A stretch of 64,000 nucleotides of DNA from Alistipes sp. (lineage in GTDB: Bacteria; Bacteroidota; Bacteroidia; Bacteroidales; Rikenellaceae). The notes under the pieces are model-generated. The model had not been told where the DNA came from, ran no database searches, and saw only the letters and a list, made by a program, of their open reading frames with translations. Positions 34,536 through 43,247 of the stretch are shown here, one piece after another; the first letter of the stretch is position 1; every line of letters starts with the position of its first letter. The DNA is taken from positions 62,001-126,000 of the forward strand of contig JAGBVG010000063.1 in NCBI GenBank assembly GCA_017630455.1, read 5' to 3'. Both the position numbers and the translations under genes were made by a program.

Positions 34536-36551
34536 ATGACAGATTTTCAGAAAGATATACTCGCAGGTATTCCTGATGTGTTGCCTGCACCTAAGGCTTA
34601 CGACCCTAACGCCAACCACGCCCCAAAGCGTAAGGATATCCTCACCGATGAGGAGAAGAAACTTGCCCTGGCAAATGCGTTGCGTTACTTCCCTGAGAAG
34701 CATCACGCAGAGCTCGCGCCAGAGTTCTTGGAGGAGCTTAAGACATACGGCCGTATCTATATGTACCGCCTGCGCCCAGAGTATGAGATGTATGCTCGCT
34801 CTATCGACGAGTATCCAGCACGCTCACGTCAGGCTGCGGCTATTATGCTTATGATCCAGAATAACCTCGACAAGGCTGTTGCGCAGCACCCTCACGAGCT
34901 TATCACATACGGTGGTAACGGTGCGGTATTCCAGAACTGGGCGCAGTATCGCCTCGCTATGAAGTACCTCGCGGAGATGACCGACGAGCAGACCTTGGTT
35001 ATGTACTCTGGTCACCCACTCGGCTTGTTCCCATCGCATAAGGATGCACCACGTGTGATTGTGACAAACGGTATGGTTATCCCTAACCACTCATCGCAGG
35101 ATGACTGGGAGCGTTTCAATGCTATGGGTGTGTCGCAGTATGGTCAGATGACTGCGGGTTCGTATATGTACATCGGTCCTCAGGGTATCGTTCACGGTAC
35201 TACAATTACTGTTATGAACGCTGCACGTAAGCGTATGAAGGAGGGTCAGAAGGATTTGCGCGGTATGTTGTTCGTAACCGCAGGTCTTGGCGGTATGTCG
35301 GGAGCACAGCCTAAGGCTGGTAACATCTCGGGTGTTGTGAGCATCACCGCCGAGGTGAACATCGCCGCTGCCGAGAAGCGTCACGCACAGGGCTGGGTGG
35401 ATGAGTTATACTCATCGCTCGACGAGCTTATCCCACGTGTCCGCAAGGCTGTGGAGAATAAGGAGGTTATCTCGTTTGCATACGTTGGTAACGTCGTAGA
35501 CCTCTGGGAGCGTCTTGCGGAGGAGAATATCAACGTGGACCTTGGCTCGGACCAGACATCGTTGCATAACCCTTGGGCTGGTGGTTACTACCCTGTGGGC
35601 TACTCATACGAGGAGTCTAACCGTATGATGGCCGAGGAGCCAGAGCGTTTCCATGAGTGTGTTCGTGAGTCGTTGCGTCGCCACGTGGCTGCTGTGAATA
35701 AGTTGGCTGCGCGCGGTATGTACTTCTTCGACTATGGTAACGCATTCTTGTTGGAGGCATCGCGTGCTGGTGCAGATGTTATGGGCGAAAATGGCCGCTT
35801 CCGCTATCCATCATACGTTCAGGATATTATGGGCCCTATGTTCTTCGATTATGGCTTCGGCCCATTCCGTTGGGTATGTACTTCGGGCAAGGAGGAGGAC
35901 CTCGAGATCACAGACCGCCTCGCAGCTGAGGTATTGGAGCAGATGCTCAAGGAGTCACCAAAGGAGATTCAAGGACAGATGGAGGATAACCTCCACTGGA
36001 TTCGCGAGGCTAAGCAGAATAAACTTGTCGTAGGCTCTCAGGCTCGTATCCTCTATGCCGACTCGGAGGGTCGTACACGCATCGCCTTGGCATTTAACGA
36101 GGCTATCAAGCGCGGTGAGTTGTCTGCACCAGTGGTTCTCGGTCGTGACCACCACGATGTATCGGGTACCGACTCACCATATCGCGAGACCTCGAACATT
36201 TATGACGGCTCGTCGTTCTGTGCCGATATGGCTGTTCACAACGTTATCGGCGACTCATTCCGCGGTGCTACCTGGGTATCTATCCACAACGGCGGTGGTG
36301 TCGGCTGGGGTGAGGTTATGAATGGTGGCTTCGGTATGGTTATCGACGGCTCGGAGGACTCTGCACGCCACATCGAGGAGATGTTGTTGTGGGATGTTAA
36401 CAACGGTATCGCACGCCGCAGCTGGGCACGTAACGAGAGTGCAATGTTTGCCATTAAGAGACAGATGGAGCGTACTCCACTCCTTAAGGTTACGCTTCCT
36501 AACTTGGCGGATATGAGCCTCATCGAGAAGGTGTATAACGAGAATAAATAA
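34536..36551 (+). CDS. hutU: Urocanate hydratase
   Basis: A 671-residue urocanase converting urocanate to imidazolonepropionate, with tightly bound NAD. The NAD-binding segment is LFVTAGLGGMSGAQPKAG. Other conserved blocks are THGGNGAVFQNW-like ITYGGNGAVFQNWAQY, the substrate-binding region SDQTSLHNPWAGGYYPVGY, and RDHHDVSGTDSPYRET. The enzyme is about 115 residues longer than the classical Pseudomonas form; the extra length is mainly the N-terminus and an internal segment, as in other Bacteroidetes. It is between the FTCD and hutH genes with gaps of 30 and 18 bp. Confidence 0.95.
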   Translation: MTDFQKDILAGIPDVLPAPKAYDPNANHAPKRKDILTDEEKKLALANALRYFPEKHHAELAPEFLEELKTYGRIYMYRLRPEYEMYARSIDEYPARSRQAAAIMLMIQNNLDKAVAQHPHELITYGGNGAVFQNWAQYRLAMKYLAEMTDEQTLVMYSGHPLGLFPSHKDAPRVIVTNGMVIPNHSSQDDWERFNAMGVSQYGQMTAGSYMYIGPQGIVHGTTITVMNAARKRMKEGQKDLRGMLFVTAGLGGMSGAQPKAGNISGVVSITAEVNIAAAEKRHAQGWVDELYSSLDELIPRVRKAVENKEVISFAYVGNVVDLWERLAEENINVDLGSDQTSLHNPWAGGYYPVGYSYEESNRMMAEEPERFHECVRESLRRHVAAVNKLAARGMYFFDYGNAFLLEASRAGADVMGENGRFRYPSYVQDIMGPMFFDYGFGPFRWVCTSGKEEDLEITDRLAAEVLEQMLKESPKEIQGQMEDNLHWIREAKQNKLVVGSQARILYADSEGRTRIALAFNEAIKRGELSAPVVLGRDHHDVSGTDSPYRETSNIYDGSSFCADMAVHNVIGDSFRGATWVSIHNGGGVGWGEVMNGGFGMVIDGSEDSARHIEEMLLWDVNNGIARRSWARNESAMFAIKRQMERTPLLKVTLPNLADMSLIEKVYNENK

Positions 36552-36569
36552 TCAGAAAAACGAACATCT

Positions 36570-38066
36570 ATGATTCATTATATTAGTGCGGAGCATCTTA
36601 CAATCGCCCGCGTAGAGGAGATTCTTTCAAAGGGATATAAACTCGCCCTCAGCGACGACGCTAAGGCTCGCATCAACAAGTGCCGCGAGTATCTCGACCA
36701 TAAGACCAAGACTGTAGGTCGTCCTATCTATGGTGTTACCACAGGCTTCGGCTCGTTGTGTAACATCTCTGTTGAGGAGGAGGGTCTTTCGCAGTTGCAG
36801 AAGAACTTGATGATGTCGCACGCCTGCGGTACAGGTCAGCGTGTGCCTTCGGAGATTGCTCGTCTTATGATTCTTCTCAAGGTTCAGTCGCTGTCGTATG
36901 GCCACTCAGGTGTGCAGCTTATCACCGTGGAGCGCCTTATCGATATGTTCAACAACAACATCATCCCTGTGGTATATGAGCAGGGCTCGTTGGGTGCTTC
37001 GGGCGACTTGTCGCCACTTGCACATATGTGCTTGCCACTCTTGGGCTTGGGTCACGTGGAGATCGACGGCGAGGTTGTTGAGGGTAGTGTGATGATGGAG
37101 AAGATGGGGTGGACACCTATCACTTTGTGCTCAAAGGAGGGTCTTGCACTCCTCAATGGTACACAGTTTATGTCGGCTTATGGTGTTTACTCGTTGATTA
37201 ACGCGCAGCGCCTCAGCCGTTGGGCAGACCACATCGGTGCTATGTCGTTGGATGCTTTCGATGGCCGTATGGAGCCATTTGAGCATAACGTACACGCTAT
37301 TCGTCCTCATAACGGTCAGATTGAGACTGCTAAGAACTTCCGTGAGATTTTGGCAGGTAGCCCTCTCGGCTCTCGTCCAAAGAAGCACGTACAGGATCCT
37401 TACTCATTCCGTTGTATCCCACAGGTACACGGTGCATCGAAGGATACTATCGCCTACGTAGCATCTGTCCTCGAGACTGAGATTAACTCGGCTACCGATA
37501 ACCCAACTATCTTCCCAGATACCGACGAGGTAATCTCTGCGGGTAACTTCCACGGTCAGCCTATCGCTGTAGCTATGGACTTCTTGGCTATCGCTGTTGC
37601 CGAGCTTGGTAATATCTCGGAGCGTCGTACCTATAAGCTTATCTCGGGTGCTCGTGAGTTGCCTAACTTCCTTGTTGCTAACCCAGGTCTTAACTCTGGC
37701 TTTATGATTCCACAGTACACCGCTGCATCTATCGTAAGCCAGTCAAAGGGCTTGTGCTGGCCAGCATCGTGCGACTCTATCCCTTCATCACAGGGTCAGG
37801 AGGATCACGTAAGTATGGGTTCTAACGCCGCTACAAAGCTCTGGAAGGTTGTGCAGAATACCGAGCGCGTACTCGCTATCGAGCTTATGAACTCGGCACA
37901 GGCTTTGGAGTTCCGTCACCGCAACGAGTTGCGCTCTTCGGAGCGTGTCGAGGCTATGTTCGAGGCTTACCGCAAGGTGGTGCCTTTCGTAGATAACGAC
38001 ACTGTGATGTATCCACATATTGCAACATCAGTAAAGTTCCTTAACGATTATGAACTTACTCGTTAA
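36570..38066 (+). CDS. hutH: Histidine ammonia-lyase
   Basis: A 498-residue HAL/PAL-family enzyme removing ammonia from histidine to give urocanate. The residues that cyclise to the MIO electrophile are A143-S144-G145 in GSLGASGDLSPLAHM. Other hallmarks are PIYGVTTGFGSL with the catalytic Tyr near residue 54, the QVHGASKD block and the SSQGQEDHVSMG block near residue 410, whose His favours histidine as substrate over tyrosine or phenylalanine. It follows hutU by 18 bp, and its last 17 bp overlap hutI. Confidence 0.95.
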   Translation: MIHYISAEHLTIARVEEILSKGYKLALSDDAKARINKCREYLDHKTKTVGRPIYGVTTGFGSLCNISVEEEGLSQLQKNLMMSHACGTGQRVPSEIARLMILLKVQSLSYGHSGVQLITVERLIDMFNNNIIPVVYEQGSLGASGDLSPLAHMCLPLLGLGHVEIDGEVVEGSVMMEKMGWTPITLCSKEGLALLNGTQFMSAYGVYSLINAQRLSRWADHIGAMSLDAFDGRMEPFEHNVHAIRPHNGQIETAKNFREILAGSPLGSRPKKHVQDPYSFRCIPQVHGASKDTIAYVASVLETEINSATDNPTIFPDTDEVISAGNFHGQPIAVAMDFLAIAVAELGNISERRTYKLISGARELPNFLVANPGLNSGFMIPQYTAASIVSQSKGLCWPASCDSIPSSQGQEDHVSMGSNAATKLWKVVQNTERVLAIELMNSAQALEFRHRNELRSSERVEAMFEAYRKVVPFVDNDTVMYPHIATSVKFLNDYELTR

Positions 38067-39291
38067 AAATATAGGTACGCTCGTAGGCATCGACGAGAGC
38101 GGTCGAATGAAGGTTGAGGGTAGGGCTATGGCCGATATCGCAACCCTTGAGAATGCGTGGCTTCTTACCGATGGTGAGCGTATTAAGGATTATGGAACTA
38201 TGGACTCACTCCCAAGCGTTGAGGATTGCGAAATCCTCGACGCCGAGGGAGGCTGGTTGTTCCCATCGTTCTGCGACTCACACACCCATATCGTCTATGC
38301 TGGTAGCCGTGAGCAGGAGTTCCTCGACAAGATTAATGGCTTGTCGTATGAGGAGATTGCCAAGCGCGGCGGCGGCATCCTAAACTCTGCGGACCGTCTG
38401 CACAACACCTCGGAGGAGGAGCTTTATCGTCAGGCTATGGAGCGCATAGAGGAGATTATCGCTATGGGTACTGGTCTTGTTGAGATTAAGTCGGGCTATG
38501 GCCTCACGCTCGAGGATGAGCTTAAGATCTTGCGCGTCATCAAGCGTATTCGCGAGACTGCGCCTATTGCGGTGCGTGCTACGTTCCTCGGTGCTCACGC
38601 CGTAGGTCGCGCCTATAAGGGTCGTCAAGCGGAGTATGTGGATCACGTATGCAACGATATGATTTCTGCTGTGGCTAAGGAGGGCTTGGCGGATTTCGTG
38701 GATGTATTCTGCGACAAGGGCTTCTTCACCGTGGAGGAGACGGCAAAGATTATGAATAGGGGTGCGGAGTATGGTCTACGTGCCAAGATTCACGCTAATG
38801 AGCTTGCCGTGTCGGGAGGTGTTGAGATAGGCGTGGAGCATAAGGCTCTGTCGGTTGACCACCTCGAGAGTATGGGTGACGAGCAGGTGGAGGCGTTGCG
38901 TGGTACAGATACTATGCCTACGATGCTTCCGGGTTGTGCCTTCTTCCTCGGCATCACCTATCCTCCTGCACGTAAGATGATTGACGCGGGTTTGGCCGTT
39001 GCGTTGGCTTCGGATTTCAACCCTGGCACAGCACCTTCGGGAAATATGCGCTTTGTGGTGTCGTTGGCATCCATCAAGATGAAGATGACCCCTGCCGAGG
39101 CTCTCAACGCTGCGACATTGAACTCCGCGGCGGCAATGGGCGAGAGCAAGGATTATGGCTCTATCACCCGCGGCAAGGTGGCAAACTTCTACATCACCAA
39201 GCCGCTGCCATCGTTGGCATATCTCCCATACGCACACCAGACCCCTGTGATTCGCAAAGTGGTACTTAAGGGACAGAAGGTAAACTTTTAA
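38050..39291 (+). CDS. hutI: Imidazolonepropionase
   Basis: A 413-residue amidohydrolase-superfamily enzyme opening imidazolone-5-propionate to formiminoglutamate. Metal ligands are visible as FCDSHTHIVYAG (about 76-87), the barrel His in KIHANELAVSGG, SVDHLE and the late Asp in VALASDFNPGTAPSGNM. The ATG at 38050 lies inside hutH (17-bp overlap in another frame), indicating translational coupling. It completes a full histidine-to-glutamate route with the three genes upstream. No dedicated histidine transporter is seen nearby. Confidence 0.95.
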   Translation: MNLLVKNIGTLVGIDESGRMKVEGRAMADIATLENAWLLTDGERIKDYGTMDSLPSVEDCEILDAEGGWLFPSFCDSHTHIVYAGSREQEFLDKINGLSYEEIAKRGGGILNSADRLHNTSEEELYRQAMERIEEIIAMGTGLVEIKSGYGLTLEDELKILRVIKRIRETAPIAVRATFLGAHAVGRAYKGRQAEYVDHVCNDMISAVAKEGLADFVDVFCDKGFFTVEETAKIMNRGAEYGLRAKIHANELAVSGGVEIGVEHKALSVDHLESMGDEQVEALRGTDTMPTMLPGCAFFLGITYPPARKMIDAGLAVALASDFNPGTAPSGNMRFVVSLASIKMKMTPAEALNAATLNSAAAMGESKDYGSITRGKVANFYITKPLPSLAYLPYAHQTPVIRKVVLKGQKVNF

Positions 39292-39304
39292 TAATTAGAA
39301 GACT

Positions 39305-39940
39305 ATGAATAAGTTTTTTAAGTCTTTGGCAATTGCAGTTATGGCAATTTCTGCAGTTGGCTGCTGCTCTGAGAAGCAGTGTGGCGAGGCTTGCTCTAAG
39401 GAGGAGGCTGTGAAGGAGGTTATTATGACACGTCGCTCTATCCGCGATTACAAGGAGGAGCCAGTATGTCGCGAGCAGATGGCTAAGGTGCTCGAGGCGG
39501 GTATCTATGCTCCAAGTGCTATGAATATGCAGACGTGGGCAGTGCGTGTTGTTGATAATAAGGAGTTTATCGACGGCGTTACGGCTATCGCTGTTGCTCA
39601 GCATCCTAAGATGGCGGAGCAGCCAGGCTTCCGTAACATATTCCGCAATGCTCCTACAGTAGCGTTTGTCGCTTGCCCAGAGGAGAGCTATAGCGGTGAG
39701 TATGACTGCGGCTTGCTGTCGCAGAATATGATGCTCGAGGCGTGGAGTATGGGTATCGGCTCGTGCTGCTTGGGTAGCGTGGTGCCTATTATGAACTCCG
39801 AGGAGGCGAAACCATATTTGGAGCGTCTGCAGTTGCCAGAGGGTTATAAACTCTTGGTTGGTATTGCATTCGGCTATCCAGCGCAGGAGATTCCTGTGGC
39901 GCCAGAGCGTGATGCCTCTAAAGCGTACTATATCGAGTAA
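39305..39940 (+). CDS. Nitroreductase-family lipoprotein
   Basis: A 211-residue protein with a lipoprotein signal (lipobox AVGC, Cys about 20, then CSEKQCGEAC) followed by an FMN-dependent nitroreductase domain (about 40-211): MTRRSIRDYKEEPV (FMN-phosphate Arg/Ser pocket), APSAMNMQTWAVRVV and the GIGSCCLGSV loop. Family members reduce nitro compounds, enones or other electron acceptors using NAD(P)H. A membrane-anchored, exported form is unusual because NAD(P)H is cytoplasmic, so a different electron donor may be used. It is 13 bp after hutI and is the last gene before a terminator. Cysteine content near the anchor is high. Confidence 0.85.
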   Translation: MNKFFKSLAIAVMAISAVGCCSEKQCGEACSKEEAVKEVIMTRRSIRDYKEEPVCREQMAKVLEAGIYAPSAMNMQTWAVRVVDNKEFIDGVTAIAVAQHPKMAEQPGFRNIFRNAPTVAFVACPEESYSGEYDCGLLSQNMMLEAWSMGIGSCCLGSVVPIMNSEEAKPYLERLQLPEGYKLLVGIAFGYPAQEIPVAPERDASKAYYIE

Positions 39941-39966
39941 CTCTTGTTATACGACTTCAAAGGGTA

Positions 39967-40009
39967 GGGTCTGTCCAATGAACTTGCTGGACAGACCCCT
40001 TAATTTTTT
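39967..40009 (+). terminator. Terminator of the hut cluster
   Basis: GGGTCTGTCCA (39967-39977) pairs perfectly with TGGACAGACCC (39988-39998), 10-nt loop, followed by CTTAATTTTTT. Confidence 0.85.
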
Positions 40010-40054
40010 CGGTGCGGTACATATTTTGCAGCGACGCCATAAACGCTTATCCTT

Positions 40055-40963
40055 ATGGCTTCAAAGATACTCTTGGCACACGTAGCCCTTATATTTTGCA
40101 ACATCATCTGGGCGTGCGACTATCCATTCTATAGTATGGTCCTCGGACACTATGTCTCGCCGCTGGCTATGGTCACTGCGTCACTGGTTGTGGCGGCGTT
40201 GCTCTCCCTCGTCCCGCTCTTGTGGGAAAAACCCGAGCCGATAGAGCCGCAGGATAGGGTGAAGATTATTGGCGCTGCGATGCTGATGGGTGTTGCGCGA
40301 AAGCTCTGTATGATGTATGGCCTTACCGTCACCTCGCCGATAGATGGCTCTATAATAAACACCTCCACGCCACTCCTGGTGCTGGTGCTGTCGGTGGTGT
40401 TGGGCGTGGAGCGTTTCACGAAACTTAAGAGTTTTGGCCTGCTGATGGGTATGGCTGGCACCATAGCCATAATCCTCTCGAATAACCATAGCGCGGGTGA
40501 GCATCTCAACCCTCACTCTGCGGCGTTAGGAAATATGCTGATCTTCACCTCGGCGTGTGTCTCGGCGTTGTATATGGTGTGGTACAAGAACCTTGTGGCG
40601 AAGTATCGCATCACCACGATTCTGAGGTGGATATACACACTCTCGACTATTGTTATGCTCCCCTTTGGCGTACGCGAGATGGTGGCTATAGAGTTCGGTG
40701 TGATGCGTCCCGAGATCCTCCTTGCAACGTTGTTTGTACTCATAGTGCCCACCTATCTGCCTAATCTATTGCTAAATGTGTCGCTGAGAATTGTGCAGCC
40801 CACCGTAACGAGCATCTACTCCTATCTGCAGCCCGTGGTAGCTATTGCCCTCGCTGTGGCGATGGGGTTGGATAAGCTTCGTGTCGATACGATACTCTTT
40901 GCATTGGTGGTCTTTGTGGGTGTGGGTATTGTGGTGATAGGCAGCAGACTAAAAGCTACATAA
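40055..40963 (+). CDS. DMT-superfamily (EamA) transporter
   Basis: A 302-residue inner-membrane protein with ten hydrophobic segments in two EamA repeats: repeat 1 starts LLAHVALIFCNIIWACDYPFY and repeat 2 includes AALGNMLIFTSACVSALYMVWYK. The P-rich TYLPNLLLNVSLRIVQPTVTSIYSYLQPVVAI near the end is typical of the family. EamA members export amino acids or other metabolites, and the substrate cannot be predicted. It has its own transcription unit between the hut terminator and the steroid-type cluster. Confidence 0.88.
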   Translation: MASKILLAHVALIFCNIIWACDYPFYSMVLGHYVSPLAMVTASLVVAALLSLVPLLWEKPEPIEPQDRVKIIGAAMLMGVARKLCMMYGLTVTSPIDGSIINTSTPLLVLVLSVVLGVERFTKLKSFGLLMGMAGTIAIILSNNHSAGEHLNPHSAALGNMLIFTSACVSALYMVWYKNLVAKYRITTILRWIYTLSTIVMLPFGVREMVAIEFGVMRPEILLATLFVLIVPTYLPNLLLNVSLRIVQPTVTSIYSYLQPVVAIALAVAMGLDKLRVDTILFALVVFVGVGIVVIGSRLKAT

Positions 40964-41081
40964 GGGCGGTGGTCTCTTCGGCAGCGAATAACATATCGGA
41001 GCGAGGTGTAATCCTGTACGAAAACATTTTGAGAATCTCTCTCCTCGGTGAGGCATAAAATATCTACCAATTCTGCTAATA

Positions 41082-41112
41082 TTGTGTAATTTAGTTTTTT
41101 TTCGTATCTTTG
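41082..41112 (+). promoter_or_regulatory. Promoter of the steroid-reductase cluster
   Basis: TATCTTTG (41105-41112) is a perfect TAnnTTTG element. ATTG at the -33 position (41081-41084) is 20 nt upstream, one base from TTTG. The first ATG of the cluster is at 41180, giving a leader of about 60 nt. The rest of the 216-bp gap after the DMT gene shows nothing else I can name. Confidence 0.6.
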
Positions 41113-41179
41113 TCCGATTTATGCGCATTAACCAATGTGGGCGCGCAAAGATAGTGGTAACTAATTACAAATATTGAAG

Positions 41180-41962
41180 ATGTTTTCGCAATTTATTTCG
41201 CTCGAGTGCTACAACATATTTCTGATTGTTATGGCCGTTGTGGCTCTGTTTGTCTTTGTGGCACTCTTTTTTGTAGAGGCTGGTTATGGCTACCTCTTTA
41301 ACCCTAAGTTCGGATTCCCCGTGCCTAATAAGGTGGGCTGGGTGATTATGGAGTGCCCGGTGTTCTTCGCTATGGCGGCGCTGTGGGCTACGTCCGATTA
41401 TGGTATGGAGGCTGCACCGCTGGTGCTGTTCCTCATTTTTGAGCTTCACTACTTTCAGCGCTCGTTTATCTTCCCGATGCTTATGCGCGGAAACTCCAAG
41501 ATGCCTGTGGGTATCGTGGCTATGGGTGCGTTGTTCAACACCTTGAATGCTGTTATGCAGGGTGGCTGGATATTCTACTACGCTCCCGAGATGGGCTACT
41601 ACGATGGCTGGATGTCGAAGCCATACATCTATATCGGCACGGCGGTATTCCTCTTCGGATTTATCACCAATCTCCACTCCGACTATGTAATTCGTCACCT
41701 CCGCAAGCCGGGTGACACGAAGCACTACATCCCTAAGGGTGGTATGTTCCGCTATGTCTCGTCGGCGAACTACTTTGGCGAGTTTATGGAGTGGGTAGGC
41801 TTCGCCATTGCGTCGTGGTCGTGGGCAGGTGTGGTCTTTGCGTGGTGGACATTCGCAAATCTCGGACCTCGCTCGGCATCGTTGTATAAGCGTTATGAGC
41901 GTGAGTTTGGCGAGGAGTTTACCAAACTCGGCCGCAAGAGAATAATACCATTCATTTGGTAA
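41180..41962 (+). CDS. Steroid 5-alpha-reductase family enzyme (SRD5A-like)
   Basis: A 260-residue integral membrane enzyme (ATG 41180 preferred over the TTG at 41174) with about seven hydrophobic helices. It strongly resembles mammalian SRD5A1/2. E59 (WVIMECPVF) and Y91 (LHYFQRSF) match catalytic E57 and Y91 of human SRD5A2. NLHSDYVIRHLRKPGD, IPKGGMFRYVSSANYFGE, MEWVGFAIASWS and the C-terminal IIPFIW follow the NADPH-binding blocks of the human enzyme almost word for word. The expected reaction is NADPH-dependent 5-alpha reduction of a 3-oxo-delta-4 steroid. It is first in a run with an OYE reductase and an SDR, as in bacteria forming allo bile acids. Substrate is inferred. Confidence 0.9.
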   Translation: MFSQFISLECYNIFLIVMAVVALFVFVALFFVEAGYGYLFNPKFGFPVPNKVGWVIMECPVFFAMAALWATSDYGMEAAPLVLFLIFELHYFQRSFIFPMLMRGNSKMPVGIVAMGALFNTLNAVMQGGWIFYYAPEMGYYDGWMSKPYIYIGTAVFLFGFITNLHSDYVIRHLRKPGDTKHYIPKGGMFRYVSSANYFGEFMEWVGFAIASWSWAGVVFAWWTFANLGPRSASLYKRYEREFGEEFTKLGRKRIIPFIW

Positions 41963-41993
41963 TCAATTAACAGACACAAACTTTTATAAAGAT

Positions 41994-43241
41994 ATGAACG
42001 AAAAGAAGAGACTTCAGGATTCTAAGCTTTTTACCCCATATAAGCTTGGCAATGTGACACTTCGTAACCGTGTAATCCGCTCGGCGGCTTTCGAGTCTAT
42101 GGGTAAGGATTTTGCACCTACGCAGGCTCTTAAAGATTATCACGTCAGCGTTGCTCGTGGTGGCGTAGGTATGACCACCGTGGCATACGCATCTATCAAC
42201 CGCAGCGGTATTTCGTTTAACAAGCAGCTTTGGCTCCGTGATGAGATTGTACCACAGCTTCGTGACCTTACAGATGCTGTGCATAAGGAGGGTGCTGCAG
42301 TAGGCATTCAGCTCGGTCACTGCGGAAATATGACCCACTGGTCTACAGCGGGTAGCTTCCCAGTGTCGGCATCTAATGGCTTTAACCTCTACTCGCCGAC
42401 GTTCCATCGCCGTATGTCAAAGGCCGAAATTATCGAGTTTGCCAAGGACTTCGGCAAGGCTGTGGAGACGGCATATAACGCAGGTTTCGACTCTGTGGAG
42501 GTGCACGCAGGACACGGATATCTTATCTCGCAGTTCCTCTCACCATACACCAACCATCGTCGCGATGAGTATGGCGGTTCGTTGGAGAATCGTATGCGCT
42601 TTATGAACCACTGCTTGGAGGAGGTTTGTGAGGCTGCTCGCAAGCGCGGTATGGGCGTGTTGGTGAAGCATAATATGGAAGATGGCTTTAAGCGCGGTAT
42701 CCAGGTACCAGAGTCTATCGAGATTGCAAAGCAGATAGAGTCGTTTGGCGTGGATGGCATCGTGCTTTCGTCGGGCTTCGTGTCGAAGGCTCCTATGGCT
42801 GTTATGCGTGGCCGCATCCCAACAAAGACTATGGGCTACTATATGGGTTGGAACGAGTGGCTGCAGAAGATCGTGGTGTCGCTCTTTGGTCAGTGGCTTA
42901 TCAAGCAGTACGACTTCGAGGAGTGCTACTTCTTGGAGAATGCCAAGAAGTTCCGCGAGGCGTTGAAGGGTCCATTGGTTTACGTCGGAGGCTTGGTATC
43001 ACGTGAGGGTATCGAGAAGGTGTTGGACGAGGGCTTCGAGCTTGTGCAGATGGCGCGTGCCTTGGTTAACGACCCAGCGTTTGTGAATAAACTTCAGGCA
43101 GGAGATATGACAACACGTAGCGGCTGCGACCATCGCGACTACTGTATGGCGCGTATGTACTCTGTGGATATGCAGTGCTGCCACAACTGCAAGGAGCATA
43201 TCCCTGAGCGTTTGTGGAAGGAGATCAATAAGATAAAGTAG
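41994..43241 (+). CDS. Old-yellow-enzyme family reductase, candidate delta-4-3-ketosteroid 5-beta-reductase
   Basis: A 415-residue FMN-binding TIM barrel of the NADH:flavin oxidoreductase family, related to BaiCD/BaiH but lacking their C-terminal NAD/FAD half. Visible are LFTPYKLGNVTLRNRVIRSA (flavin site), IQLGHCGNMTHW, the substrate-site VHAGHGYLISQFLSPYTNHRRDEYGGS and phosphate-binding VYVGGLVS. The C-terminal tail holds cysteines at 378, 384, 395, 396 and 399; the spacing differs from the usual C-x2-C-x3-C-x11-C iron-sulfur motif of the 2,4-dienoyl-CoA reductase group. It lies 31 bp after the 5-alpha-reductase. The opposite stereochemistry (5-beta) is inferred from similar clusters, not from the sequence. 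Confidence 0.8.
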   Translation: MNEKKRLQDSKLFTPYKLGNVTLRNRVIRSAAFESMGKDFAPTQALKDYHVSVARGGVGMTTVAYASINRSGISFNKQLWLRDEIVPQLRDLTDAVHKEGAAVGIQLGHCGNMTHWSTAGSFPVSASNGFNLYSPTFHRRMSKAEIIEFAKDFGKAVETAYNAGFDSVEVHAGHGYLISQFLSPYTNHRRDEYGGSLENRMRFMNHCLEEVCEAARKRGMGVLVKHNMEDGFKRGIQVPESIEIAKQIESFGVDGIVLSSGFVSKAPMAVMRGRIPTKTMGYYMGWNEWLQKIVVSLFGQWLIKQYDFEECYFLENAKKFREALKGPLVYVGGLVSREGIEKVLDEGFELVQMARALVNDPAFVNKLQAGDMTTRSGCDHRDYCMARMYSVDMQCCHNCKEHIPERLWKEINKIK

Positions 43242-43247
43242 CAGGCT

